A program made the translations under genes and the position numbers. The notes under the pieces are model-generated. The model did no database searches, was not told the DNA's origin, and saw nothing but the letters and a program-made list of their open reading frames with translations. From Trichomonas vaginalis G3 (lineage: Eukaryota > Parabasalia > Trichomonadida > Trichomonadidae), in assembly GCF_026262505.1 (NCBI RefSeq), contig NC_067203.1, positions 23,355,411 through 23,419,410 on the forward strand: a stretch of 64,000 nucleotides of DNA, in the 5' to 3' direction. Shown piece after piece: positions 49,505-59,875 of this stretch. Positions within the stretch are counted from its first letter, which is position 1, and each line of letters begins with the position of its first letter.

Positions 49505-50161
49505 TTACATCTCGTCTTCGAGTTCAGCTTCCCAATCAATCTCAGGGAAATCTCCAACCTCTACCTTTTCAGCACGAACGAAAACGCCATATTTGTTTTC
49601 ACATTCAAAGTAGCGTTTTCCATCGAGAGAACCATCATTCTTTCCATATGGCTCATCTAATTGAACGCCAATCCAATAGCCATTACTCTTTTCTACCTTT
49701 CCAACGTATCTGACGCAACCACGATGGTGTGAATGATCAGACATCTCTATTTGGCAGCGGTTTCCTACTTCAATACCTTGTGGAACGTCATCATACTTAT
49801 GATGAACTTCTCCTTTAACAGGAATACCGGCCTTACGCTTCATTTCACGTATTGTGCCTGTACGGTGATCATAGTCTGCGTCGCTAATTTCATACTTTTT
49901 AACAGCATTTACATCATTCAAGTCACCAAACTCTGATTTACCAGAGATTTCAATTACAAGTGGTGATCCTGTTGCGTATGTACTTAAAGGCAATGATTCA
50001 TCTTCAATAAGATTGCCATTTACTTTAATTTTCATTGAAGATGGTTCGTAGCCTGTCATTGCATAGAAACGAGGGCGTAGACTTGCAATAGTAACGTTAG
50101 CATCAAAGTTTGTGTTTGTTTCAACACCCATTGCGGCCTTGATAACACATTCAACGGACAT
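49505..50161 (-). CDS. TBCB: Tubulin-folding cofactor B (TBCB)
   Basis: 218 aa, taking the start at 50161 (MSVECVIKAAMGVETNTNFD), because an Inr-like TCATA sits 7 nt upstream at 50168-50172 while the upstream ATG at 50188 has none. N-terminal ubiquitin-like domain (about 1-85, SLRPRFYAMTGYEPSSMKIK) and C-terminal CAP-Gly domain (about 130-205): GVRYVGKVEKSNGYWIGVQL-type core, with CVRYVGKVEKSNGYWIGV, DEPYGKNDGSLDGKRYF and CENKYGVFV visible. It ends EDEM, the acidic EEF/DEM tail recognised by TBCE. It assists alpha-tubulin folding in the cytosol. Confidence 0.93.
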   Translation of the reverse strand: MSVECVIKAAMGVETNTNFDANVTIASLRPRFYAMTGYEPSSMKIKVNGNLIEDESLPLSTYATGSPLVIEISGKSEFGDLNDVNAVKKYEISDADYDHRTGTIREMKRKAGIPVKGEVHHKYDDVPQGIEVGNRCQIEMSDHSHHRGCVRYVGKVEKSNGYWIGVQLDEPYGKNDGSLDGKRYFECENKYGVFVRAEKVEVGDFPEIDWEAELEDEM

Positions 50162-50167
50162 GTCGAT

Positions 50168-50172
50168 TATGA
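50168..50172 (-). promoter_or_regulatory. Inr-like TCATA deciding the TBCB start
   Basis: On the minus strand TCATAATCGACATG places the A(+1) nine nt before the ATG at 50161, so transcripts would begin after the upstream ATG at 50188. Confidence 0.6.
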
Positions 50173-50402
50173 AATCGAAAATCTTCAAACGTTCGTTGTT
50201 GTCACTTTTGAATTACTGAGAAAAATTATAAAATGGAAAGAACAATCCAATTAGTACAATTATTTTTTACCGAGTCAATCATAAAAGTGAAGTTAAAAAA
50301 ATTGAAATAATAAATTGGAATGCACTACTTATACACAACATTTTTTGAAAAAGAAGGATAAAAGATAAAAACGTGTTCTATTCAAAACTAATTTTTTAAA
50401 AA

Positions 50403-51465
50403 ATGGGCTGCGGCAGTTCGTCGGCTGTGCGGGTTGCCCCAGAGCCAGAACCCGAACCTATTCTTATTCATGAAACAGAGGAAGAATCTTCCAGTGAGAT
50501 GTATTTTGCGGCTAATGATCAGTTAATATTTACAACAGAGACTTCCCCAGTCATGTTTAATGAAAGCGTTTTCATGTATTCCACTTTGTTAACACTCGAC
50601 ACATTAACACTAACAGATTCCCCTAGTTTTTTCAATCCCGCTGTCAAACCAACAATCTTAGAATACGAATTTCAGTACCACATTGGGCATGGCTCGGCAT
50701 CAGATGTATTTTTAGTTATCAATAATAAAACCAATCTTAAATATGCCGCCAAAGTATATGATCCCAATTATTTAGATAAAAAAATGGTTGGATCAGGTGT
50801 CCAGCCTATTGATAAAGTTTATAATGAAATTGAGATTATGACAAAGATTAATCATCCAAAGAGATGATGAACAGTCAAAATCTTTAATTTTAATTATTCC
50901 TTTTGCTGACAAAGGATCTCTGACCAATAGTTACTGGAAAGTTGATCCATTTAAAGAGGACGATGCAAGAATAGTCTTTAAGCAAATCGTTTACGGTTTA
51001 GAATATTTACATTCTATTAACATTGTCCACAGAGATTTGAAACCAGAAAACGCGCTTGTATTCGAGGATGGCCATGTAGCGATTTCAGATTTTTCGGTTT
51101 CGAAACAGTTAACCGACGAAAATGAATTATTAACAGATACGGAAGGAACACCAGTATTTTATTCACCAGAAATATGTAGCGGCGAACCATACTTAGGTAA
51201 ACCAGCTGATTGCTGGGCAATTGGCGTTATTTTATACCTATTAATTTACGGAAAACTTCCATTCTTCGAACCAGATGATGAAAATGTATTGAAGACACAC
51301 TTTTTTCGTATATCTCAGATTATTTGCGATTCAGAAATTATTTTTCCAGATAATGTTAAAATTTCGAGTCAATTGAGGGACTTTTTTACCCATGTGCTTG
51401 ATAGGAATCCATCAACACGTTATACAGCTTCCCAAATGCTGTAACACCCTTGGCTTCGGAATTAG
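50403..51465 (+). pseudogene. CaMKK-like protein kinase, probably a pseudogene
   Basis: Starts MGCGSSSAVRVAPEPEPEP, a myristoylation/palmitoylation-type N-terminus, then a kinase N-lobe (EFQYHIGHGSASDVFLVIN, ATP-binding Lys in YAAKVYD). The frame ends at 50867 (KINHPKR) and the rest of the kinase continues in another frame from about 50863 (DDEQSKSLILIIPFADKGSL). Here a few residues between the HP motif and the next strand are lost, so a short deletion plus frame change is likely. The C-lobe has HRDLKPEN, ISDFSVSKQL (DFG changed to DFS) and EGTPVFYSPE. A TAA (51442-51444) comes just before the last motif HPWLRN (to 51465). Not an intron: no trichomonad splice motifs. A sequencing error could explain one of these, hardly all. 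Confidence 0.75.
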
Positions 51466-51770
51466 ATTTTATTATAAATTGTTTGTATTATGTATGATAA
51501 TCAAAACATTATTTTTACCATGTATGAGCTCAGATTGATACACTTTAATAAGTTATTATGAAAATAATTTATTTTATTTCTGAAAACAACAGCTTTATAC
51601 ATACAAGAAGAAATTAAACTACATATAAATATTGGAAGTTCAATTAAAAATCGTTGAAACTATGCATATATGAAAATTGGATCAATTTTCTATTCAAAAA
51701 ACATCGAATAGTTAATGTCGACTCCTCATTATGAACTTTAATTGAATGCACTTTAATGTGTGGATTATAT
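51466..51770. other. intergenic, no gene seen
   Basis: Short AT-rich spacer between the kinase remnant and the convergent helical-repeat gene. Confidence 0.45.
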
Positions 51771-53108
51771 TCATCCGTCAGGAGAAAATAATTTTTGAGA
51801 TATTTGATCGAAAAGCTCATGGACTTCTTTATTATCGGTACTATCAGACAGATCAGATAAAGATTCCATGATATTATTTTCTTCTACAAATCTCTGTGTA
51901 AATTCTATTCCATTCACAAATAACATCTTTTTAAGTAATAACATTGCTGCAATCGCAATCTCATCGGAAAAATCAGAGAAATCAGCATACTCTAGAAGTT
52001 CTTCTATTGCACCTGCGTTCATTAAATCATGTCTGATATCATCTGTACAAAATCTTGAAAACGCTGTTAGTATGTATATTACTTCTAACTTAATCTTTGA
52101 GTCATATTGATTGATATCAATTAGTTCTTCAATACTAAAAAATCTGTAAAATATGTTAGACAATTGATTGTGACAAAAAATAAGCTTACCAATAGCATAC
52201 AATGCTGACTGTTGGATATTTTTAACTGAGCTTTTTGCAAATTTGTATATTTGTTCTACTTTTATTTCATTTGGTGAAACAGCTGATGAAGCTAATATTG
52301 CCAAGGCATAACAAGTGATTTCATATGGCATATTTTCTAGATTTTGATTCATAAATAATCCAAAATGATACTTTTCATCATATTCTTTGAATTGATCGAA
52401 ATCGGTAAGTGTATTTAAAAGTCTGAAATAGTCAACCATTTGTGGATGATTAATATCAAAATACTTCATAACTTCATCAATGAGTTGGCAATATATTTCA
52501 TAATAATTATTCAAAGGAATCAATCTTATTATTTTTTCAAGAAATATCACTTCATTGTTTATCAATAAGGTTGAGTTCAGCTCAGATGATAAACATGACT
52601 CTGAAATGACTATCGCTGCAAATATTATTTCATCTGGTGAAATATTACTGAAGATCCTTAAGGAGAATTCGATATCTTTATCAAGAATATTTGTTAAAAT
52701 TTTGAATGCAAAGTTTGCATGATATATTCTACTCCTAAATATTTCTATCAGGATTTTTTCGACATTTTCAGGATCAAGACAGTGAAAATAATATGGTTCA
52801 TTTGACGATATAATGTTAATAAGAAATAGCAAAGCGTGCGTTTCAATGCTTTCCTCTCCAATTGAAGCACAATTATATAATATTGAGGGAATATCATAGC
52901 CAACAAATGACTCGTCAATAAACACGTTAGCTCTAAAAGCGTTTGCTACATCTTGGAGTGATTTTGCTAATTTTGTTAATTTATTTTCTTCATAATTCTC
53001 TTTGATACTTAAAAACAACTGTGATAAGTTACTTATAGTATAACATGACATTGAAGATGATTCATTGTCGTAATCATCTAATGAATCATCTTCCTTCTTA
53101 TACTCCAT
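51771..53108 (-). CDS. Armadillo/HEAT-like helical-repeat protein, unknown
   Basis: 445 aa from the ATG at 53108 (MEYKKEDDSLDDYDNESSS). A TCACA Inr at 53128-53132 supports this start. Paired helices run through the protein (IETHALLFLINIISSNEPYY; ITCYALAILASSAVSPNEIK; AIAAMLLLKKMLFVNGIEFT), typical of armadillo repeats such as those in importin-like scaffolds. No nuclear localisation or membrane signals. N-terminus and general plan resemble the 40921 gene. Confidence 0.75.
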   Translation of the reverse strand: MEYKKEDDSLDDYDNESSSMSCYTISNLSQLFLSIKENYEENKLTKLAKSLQDVANAFRANVFIDESFVGYDIPSILYNCASIGEESIETHALLFLINIISSNEPYYFHCLDPENVEKILIEIFRSRIYHANFAFKILTNILDKDIEFSLRIFSNISPDEIIFAAIVISESCLSSELNSTLLINNEVIFLEKIIRLIPLNNYYEIYCQLIDEVMKYFDINHPQMVDYFRLLNTLTDFDQFKEYDEKYHFGLFMNQNLENMPYEITCYALAILASSAVSPNEIKVEQIYKFAKSSVKNIQQSALYAIGKLIFCHNQLSNIFYRFFSIEELIDINQYDSKIKLEVIYILTAFSRFCTDDIRHDLMNAGAIEELLEYADFSDFSDEIAIAAMLLLKKMLFVNGIEFTQRFVEENNIMESLSDLSDSTDNKEVHELFDQISQKLFSPDG

Positions 53109-53614
53109 CAAATTTCAATAAAAATTATGTGATAATTGTTTAAGGATTGCTCACACATAGTTCGATAATATAGGATTTCCTTACCAATATCATTCCTTTG
53201 CGATCAAAATTATTTCTATTTTCATCATAAATGATAATATTCCAACAAATCATATCAATATTCACTTTATTCTAAGATTTATTCGATTGCTACATATAAC
53301 CACAGGACCACATCTATTTGTTGATTCCAAGAAGAATCTAAATTCAAATCACAAATTAAATGAGATGAATTTATGCTTAAAAACTTATTAAAAAACCAAT
53401 TCTTCAATTTAAACAATAATATATAGATTCACATTAAAAATTACAAATTATGATTTATATTTGGTTGCTATTAAGAGTGTGGCATCAAGGTACCGAATAC
53501 AAGACTAAAATGAGAGATAAAAAGTTCTGCTTCATTTCATTCAATGAGATTTCACATTTACTTGAAATATTTTGATCCCCTAATTTCTTTGGAATAAAAA
53601 AATTCAGATTTTGA
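53109..53614. other. intergenic, divergent promoter region
   Basis: Between the helical-repeat gene (leftward) and the 1,891-aa gene (rightward). AT-rich; no other gene seen. Confidence 0.45.
53128..53132 (-). promoter_or_regulatory. Inr-like TCACA for the 445-aa gene
   Basis: TCACA on the minus strand about 22 nt upstream of the ATG at 53108. Confidence 0.5.
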
Positions 53615-56600
53615 ATGGATGAACAATCTAATCGGGAAACCCGCATGACACCCGAAAATCTACCCCCACCAATAGTAACAAAAACAACATTCACAACAGA
53701 AAATCTCACAATTTCAAGGGAAATAACACAACAATCAATTAAAGTATCAACTAGAACTACTCATCGAAGACGAGAGTCCTCCATTGCTAGGTTTTCAATG
53801 ACAGAGACAGAAGAATCATATTCTATTATTTTTTACTTTATTATTCAATGTGATCTTAAAACGTTTGATATTAACTCAACGAATTATCAAGAAAAACAAC
53901 CAGTTACAGAACTAGTAAACAATATTCTTAGCGAAATTAGAAAAAATGATGATCCTAACAATTTTTTTAGAAATTTTGGGAAAAATTGGGCTGCGAAACT
54001 CATTTCTCAGATGTTTTCACAATCAAACAGATTTGATCAACAATCAATTCTAACTTTAAAAGAAATAATCCAAATAATTTTTCAAAATTTAGTTGATTCT
54101 TCATTTTATTTACCGAACTTTTGTACTACACAAGATATACAAGCATGTTACGAAGATTTGTTCAGTCAAATACAGAATTTTACAAAAAATTATCAAAATT
54201 CTAATTTTAACAACATGTTTTCATCTTTTGATAGCATTACATCATTATTTCAACAGAATTTCGACATAGAAATACTAATTTCCAATCTAGAAGTGCTAAT
54301 TAAAGCTCGAGATTCGTTAAATTATTCAATTCCAATTATAGCATCACAAGAGACCGACCAACAACCGATAAAACTTTACATAAGTAGTAGGATACTTGCC
54401 CTGATCGATCATATCATTTCTGAAGTCTATTCTTACCCCAGAGGACCATTTTCAGCCAAAGATTACAATTACGCGATCAGAGATGTTCTATATAATCTCA
54501 ACAACTATGAAGAATCACCGAGATTCCCAAAAGATCTTGTTTTCGACAAAATAAAAATTCAAAATATTATTGAAACGGGAGACACGTCAGACATCGATAA
54601 AATATTCACAGAAATACTAGAAAGAGTTGATCAGATCCATAAGAAGTTCAAAACAGGAAAAATTGCTCAAAATGAAATTTTATTAAGAAGATCAATTCGA
54701 CATTGCCAATGGATTGGTCTAAGAGTTACAGATACAACTCCTATACTTGCTGACAATGGATTTAACAATATCCCGAGTTTTCCAGATTTAGATCAAATTT
54801 ATCCAATAGAATTACAAATAATCGATTTAGATTCCATCATTCCATCACCAATATCTCAAGTACAACCAAGTTCCAGGCTTCCTTTTAATGAATCTGTGAA
54901 TTATATCACGAATACACTTGCTCCATGCAGAGATGGGCTTTTATCCATAGGCAACAACATCTATTCTAACATTATATTCGCTTACCAATGGAAAGAACCC
55001 CTTTACAACTCAGCATCTTTGATAAATTTTTTATATCAGTCGGGCCATGATGTCAACGAATACCTTTCTTTGTACGGCTGGATTGTAAACTCAATAAAAA
55101 TCAGGTTGTCATCAGCGAAAGAAGAAAAAAATCTGGAAAATCGCTTTTCATCACCAATATTACTCATGAAACGGGTAATGTCATATTCCTCACAGTTATC
55201 TGCATGTCTTTCGTCTATAATATCACAGAATCCATCTAATATACAGTACTATGTTGGTTGGAAACCATTTTTTGACGAAACATACTTTCTTTTTTCGAAA
55301 TTAGACGTTTTTCAATTGTTTTCTCTCATACAAGGCACTCTCCAGAACTTAGACTTATTTGTTGTCAACGCCAAAAACATTGACAAAGAATTTCCAGGGT
55401 TAAATGTATCACTTTTATCTCTTTCCCTTCAATTTTCAATGCAACAATTGAATCAATTTATTTTACAAATAAAAAGTGACACAAATCAAAGCATTACAGA
55501 TCTAATAGAAGATTTCAAGCAGTTGAGGCATTATACGAAGAACACACAAACCATATTTTTACAGAATTCCAACAATTACTTTGTTTTGTATTCTATATCT
55601 GAATATGTCTTGTTTTTCAGCAGATTGATACTCAGTTTGGAAGGAATGAATGATTTGTCACAAACAACAGTCAATTTAATAATAGAAAAACTTGAAAAAT
55701 TCTCTTTAGAAATGTCAAAAATTCCTTCAATTTTGTTGTCAATTTTTAACAAAAGTAACTGTCACTTTTTGATACAAAAGATATATTTAATATTATATAA
55801 AGTAAAACAGATGATTCCTCCAAAACCAATGACACCATGTGCAAATCTATTTCTACAAATAGAAAACGCTTTGTCAGCTTTGATTATTTCATGTCACATG
55901 TCTGAAGAACATGATTATTTTTTGTGTCAACGTGAAAAGATACAAGAAATGACTGTAAAATACAATAAAGTTGTCGATGAATCGGAAAATGATGGTCTCA
56001 TTATAAGAAATTTAATAGATCATCTAAATAAACTTGAAAAAGATCCTTTACTAAATATTCATGCCAAAAAAGTGACACAACTTTGTAGGGAAGTTTTAAA
56101 AATTGTTTCTCCTTTGGATGGAATTCCCGTATCCCCTTTGATTGCAGCTGTTTCTTCTGATGACAGAATGTCCGAACAAAAGAAAAAATTTAAATTTGTC
56201 AAATCACCAAATAACCGCAAAAAACCGTTAATTCATTCAATGGGATCATTATCATCCATAGAATTAGACACCAGGAAGCCTATCCTCGTTGATCCGAATT
56301 CTCCTATCAAGTACAAACCATCAGGAAAACACGTTAATTGGACATTTAAGTGTCCGAACAGACCAACAACACCAATTCATTCTCCTTCTATGAATGAAAT
56401 TGATTCTGATTTGATTCCTCCGCAAATCCCTGCTTCCCCGTTCTTCGGATGGTCCCTGAGACTCGTAAGTGATAATATAGAAGTAATTCCACCGCCTATT
56501 GTCAAATTCAACCGTTTACATAATTCAAATTCTGAAAAAAGTGTCGAATTTTTTGACTTCACTTTTCCTGAACCACAAACAAAAGAATACAACTCGGAAG

Positions 56601-59290
56601 ATGAACATTCAGTTGATTCTTTAAGTCGACAATTGTCTGATATTGAAATGTCACCTTTAATTGACCGTTTACTATTTGCAGAACGACATTTCAACCGTTT
56701 GAGGTCAGAAATTCCTCATGTTCTGACAAATTCAAGCGGTTTGACAAGAATTTTTGCCTTTTTCAATAAATTGAAAAGTGAACTGACAAATCCTGACACT
56801 TTTACGACATTTTCAGAATTAGCGAGTGCTATTGACTTCAAGACAGACTTATTAGTCGCTGTTTTGGGTGAATACAAAATTCATAACAAGAAAAGTGACA
56901 TAATTGATGTCATTGAACGATGGTTTTTTTATTTGATGAAGAACATCAACTATATACATAATTTGGCGCAAAGTAATGATGATACAGTGATTTTGCAAGC
57001 TTCTGATTTCTTTTACGGTTTCTATCGTTCTCTATCGGCCATGACAAGAGTTGTTAAAGATATTGATCAAAATTTGAATAGAAATTGTTTATCTATCGTC
57101 CACACTTCACTTTTGCCACTTTGTTCGAAATTAAATGGAATGTTACAGATGACAGAAATTCCATTTGAAATAAGAAGAAATGATTTGCAACTTTACATTC
57201 AAAAAGTGACAAATTTAAGTGAAAAAAGTAATTTCACTTTTTCGGAAGAAAATTATTTGAATTCACAAATAAATTCCATACAAAACAGTGGACAAAAAGA
57301 CAAATTAAGTTACGAAATACATAATAAAATTTGTCTTAATTTGGTCGACCAATTAAAACGTGACACTTCAACAACAAAAGAAAATTTATACAGATCAATA
57401 GTTGTTTTGAGGTATTCGATAAGAATTCTTAAAATAATAAATAAGGTTAATGACGAAACCGATGATTTTCTGATAAATCTTTTAAAAAGAAACAAAGACA
57501 ATCTAAATGAAATTTGTCTTTATCTCAATGAAAAAAGTGACACGAATAACCTTATTCCTTTAACACGTATTATTTCCAAATGGATTGAATTTTTACACCA
57601 AATTATCATTTCGCTTGATTTCTGTGTGAAAACGACGAAAAACATCAAAAGTTTTCCAGAAAGATACCATTTTATTTCTGATTATATTATTTCTGTAATT
57701 TCTTCTCTGAGTTTCCTTGAAAATGAAAAATTAAATGGAATTTTGGACCTCAAAAAATCATATAATACTTTGATAATTGGTTTGCAAGCAACAAGTGATT
57801 ATTGCGACCAATCTTTAGTATCTAATAACTCAAGTGAAGATGAAAATTCTGATAGTGAAAGCGAAGTCTCCACGCCCGTAAAAATGGACAACTACGAAAC
57901 ACTTCAAAAAATTTCGCAGTTCGATTTCGGGTTTTGCCAAAATGGCTTAGAAAAAAACTTTACAAATTTGTCATGGCTGTCAGATTTATGCAAAACTCTT
58001 TCCGAGCACAAAAGACCTGACACGAATCGCTGTTTCTCTATTATAGAAGCAACTTATAATTCAATGAAGGGAAGTCCATTTAGCTTACATCAAATTAATC
58101 AAATCACTTCACCTACTGAATTTTCTCGGAAAAGATTAAGTTATTTTTGTTCTATTTGCGCTGTTTTAGGACAATTCTGCGAGATAAACTCTGAGTTCTT
58201 GAATGGAAAGAAGTTTTCAACAAGAAAACTCAAAAAACACTTATCTTCTATCAAACAAATTTCTTTTGACAAAAATTTGTCAGAATTTGATTTCAAAGAT
58301 TTTTTCAGAAAAATCAGAATTTCTAGAAAAAATGATACGATCAAGTTCGAAGATTTGCTTGATATAGAAGCTGATTTCGTTCGGGTTTTCTATCATAACT
58401 CAAAGGATTTGATGAATCACGTGGAATTGCGATTAATCAAAGCAGAAAAAAGCGAAATCACAAAATTGAAAGAAATTTTGAATTTTTCTGAAATTTCAAA
58501 TAAAAAGAAAGTCAAAATTTCGGAAGTACATAGGCGATGCTGCCTATTGATAGACTATTTCAGATCTAATATATCTGAATACAGTTTTTCGACCCATTCA
58601 GACAGAGATTGTATTAAATTCATAATCGAGTTCGGTGAGATGTCAAATGAGCTGAAAAATATTTGTTCCAGGTTAACAGAGAACCAATTGTTCGTTCAAT
58701 GTTTAACAAATTTTGTTTTGAATTTTCATGGCTTCATTTCTAATTCAATAAAAGTTCTTGAAATAGGAACAACATCGTTCTTTTCATTTCCTATTCAAGC
58801 AACTGTTGTCGACAAGTCATTAAGGTCATTGTCGACAAAATTAATTTTATTGAAGCAATTTGATATTCCAGAGTCACTGAAATACGAAGAATCTATTGAC
58901 GTGTTCTTGAGATATTCAAAACTGATCATGAAAAACGCTGAAATGATGAAAAGAAAAAGTCCATTGTTCTCAAATTTATTTATGACAGTTTCAAATGGAC
59001 TTCTTGCCGTGAAAAATACATCTGTAATTACATTATCAAGAGCTTCCGATTTTAATTCTTTGATTTCTTTGCTGTTTATTGCCGATGATTTAATTAATTT
59101 CATTTCCCCAAAATGGGATGCTCTTATCGAAGAAAATCTATTTGAATTGGCTTCTAACTCTCAGAATATACTGAATAATGCTGAATTGTTCGCGAAAAAT
59201 TTTCCATATTGCATTCAAAAATCGGCGAAAATCAAATTATCAATCAAAAAGGCTATTAAAATGATATCTTTATATTCCGAGCCTTTATAG
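53615..59290 (+). CDS. Very large helical protein (1,891 aa), unknown
   Basis: ATG at 53615 (MDEQSNRETRMTPENLPPPI), open for 5.7 kb without a break. Not recognised. Mostly long amphipathic helices with an acidic linker near 1395-1420 (SSEDENSDSESEVSTPVKMD) and a Pro/Ser-rich insert near 860-960 (HSMGSLSSIE, PTTPIHSPSMNEIDSDLIPP). There is no membrane segment. The regular bundles recall vinculin/talin-like or sorting-type scaffolds, but no family motif is seen. The intact frame over this length argues that it is under selection. A TCAGA, not a canonical Inr, precedes the ATG. Confidence 0.8.
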   Translation: MDEQSNRETRMTPENLPPPIVTKTTFTTENLTISREITQQSIKVSTRTTHRRRESSIARFSMTETEESYSIIFYFIIQCDLKTFDINSTNYQEKQPVTELVNNILSEIRKNDDPNNFFRNFGKNWAAKLISQMFSQSNRFDQQSILTLKEIIQIIFQNLVDSSFYLPNFCTTQDIQACYEDLFSQIQNFTKNYQNSNFNNMFSSFDSITSLFQQNFDIEILISNLEVLIKARDSLNYSIPIIASQETDQQPIKLYISSRILALIDHIISEVYSYPRGPFSAKDYNYAIRDVLYNLNNYEESPRFPKDLVFDKIKIQNIIETGDTSDIDKIFTEILERVDQIHKKFKTGKIAQNEILLRRSIRHCQWIGLRVTDTTPILADNGFNNIPSFPDLDQIYPIELQIIDLDSIIPSPISQVQPSSRLPFNESVNYITNTLAPCRDGLLSIGNNIYSNIIFAYQWKEPLYNSASLINFLYQSGHDVNEYLSLYGWIVNSIKIRLSSAKEEKNLENRFSSPILLMKRVMSYSSQLSACLSSIISQNPSNIQYYVGWKPFFDETYFLFSKLDVFQLFSLIQGTLQNLDLFVVNAKNIDKEFPGLNVSLLSLSLQFSMQQLNQFILQIKSDTNQSITDLIEDFKQLRHYTKNTQTIFLQNSNNYFVLYSISEYVLFFSRLILSLEGMNDLSQTTVNLIIEKLEKFSLEMSKIPSILLSIFNKSNCHFLIQKIYLILYKVKQMIPPKPMTPCANLFLQIENALSALIISCHMSEEHDYFLCQREKIQEMTVKYNKVVDESENDGLIIRNLIDHLNKLEKDPLLNIHAKKVTQLCREVLKIVSPLDGIPVSPLIAAVSSDDRMSEQKKKFKFVKSPNNRKKPLIHSMGSLSSIELDTRKPILVDPNSPIKYKPSGKHVNWTFKCPNRPTTPIHSPSMNEIDSDLIPPQIPASPFFGWSLRLVSDNIEVIPPPIVKFNRLHNSNSEKSVEFFDFTFPEPQTKEYNSEDEHSVDSLSRQLSDIEMSPLIDRLLFAERHFNRLRSEIPHVLTNSSGLTRIFAFFNKLKSELTNPDTFTTFSELASAIDFKTDLLVAVLGEYKIHNKKSDIIDVIERWFFYLMKNINYIHNLAQSNDDTVILQASDFFYGFYRSLSAMTRVVKDIDQNLNRNCLSIVHTSLLPLCSKLNGMLQMTEIPFEIRRNDLQLYIQKVTNLSEKSNFTFSEENYLNSQINSIQNSGQKDKLSYEIHNKICLNLVDQLKRDTSTTKENLYRSIVVLRYSIRILKIINKVNDETDDFLINLLKRNKDNLNEICLYLNEKSDTNNLIPLTRIISKWIEFLHQIIISLDFCVKTTKNIKSFPERYHFISDYIISVISSLSFLENEKLNGILDLKKSYNTLIIGLQATSDYCDQSLVSNNSSEDENSDSESEVSTPVKMDNYETLQKISQFDFGFCQNGLEKNFTNLSWLSDLCKTLSEHKRPDTNRCFSIIEATYNSMKGSPFSLHQINQITSPTEFSRKRLSYFCSICAVLGQFCEINSEFLNGKKFSTRKLKKHLSSIKQISFDKNLSEFDFKDFFRKIRISRKNDTIKFEDLLDIEADFVRVFYHNSKDLMNHVELRLIKAEKSEITKLKEILNFSEISNKKKVKISEVHRRCCLLIDYFRSNISEYSFSTHSDRDCIKFIIEFGEMSNELKNICSRLTENQLFVQCLTNFVLNFHGFISNSIKVLEIGTTSFFSFPIQATVVDKSLRSLSTKLILLKQFDIPESLKYEESIDVFLRYSKLIMKNAEMMKRKSPLFSNLFMTVSNGLLAVKNTSVITLSRASDFNSLISLLFIADDLINFISPKWDALIEENLFELASNSQNILNNAELFAKNFPYCIQKSAKIKLSIKKAIKMISLYSEPL

Positions 59291-59610
59291 AATTCTCTTA
59301 TAATTATTATTTTGTTTGTTTGTTAATAAAATTACTTTATCTTTCATTTAATTCGGTGATTCTTTTGGGCCCTAAAAAGAGACTGGCAAAGATATTATTG
59401 TCAATGATTAAATAATGTATTTAAGAAGATAGACTTCAAGGTAATTTAATGAATAGAAGTATAATAAATCTTTATCAATGGTTAAAATTCGCAAGAAAAT
59501 AGTATTATAAACAAACATATTGCTATAAAAAGTGAAATGATTTGGAAATATTTTGTCAGCATATGGCATTTTTAGTCAGCTTTTGGAACAAAAAAAAAAA
59601 AAAAAAAAAG
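59291..59610. other. intergenic ending in a run of 21 A at the next element's border
   Basis: AT-rich 3' flank of the large gene. It ends with A(21) at 59590-59610, directly before a sharply GC-richer sequence that starts the second virus-like element. Confidence 0.6.
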
Positions 59611-59875
59611 GTAGTGGGGCCTCCAGGCACTTCGTGCCCTCTAGCCCTGAAGATGTTTAGTATAACTTTGTCCGGACAAGTAAGGGTCTATCGTCGCTAC
59701 AGGAAAAGTTACAGGCGTTCCAAGGAAGTAAACTTTGAGAAGCCTTTTCCCCTTATAGAATGAGATAGGACGGTTATTTTACAAAACTGACAACACTTTG
59801 ACCGAGTAGTTTTTTGTGCTGAACAAAAAGTGTCATATAAACATCTGTCAAAAACCGTTTTTTACTTCACTTAAA
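59611..59875 (+). repeat. Probable terminal region of the second element
   Basis: GC-richer ~265 bp with a hairpin GGCAC-TTC-GTGCC at 59627-59639. Likely an end repeat, but the other end is outside the window. Confidence 0.4.
59867..59871 (+). promoter_or_regulatory. Inr-like TCACT before the 1,146-aa gene
   Basis: TCA(+1)CT, with A(+1) 7 nt before the ATG at 59876. It is the host-type initiator, unlike the T-rich leaders of the first Polinton. Confidence 0.55.

Noticed and set aside
50868-51036. Intron in the kinase gene
   Set aside because: No GTATGT-type donor or ACTAACACACAG-type branch/acceptor as known for trichomonad introns; the second frame is already coding from about 50863.
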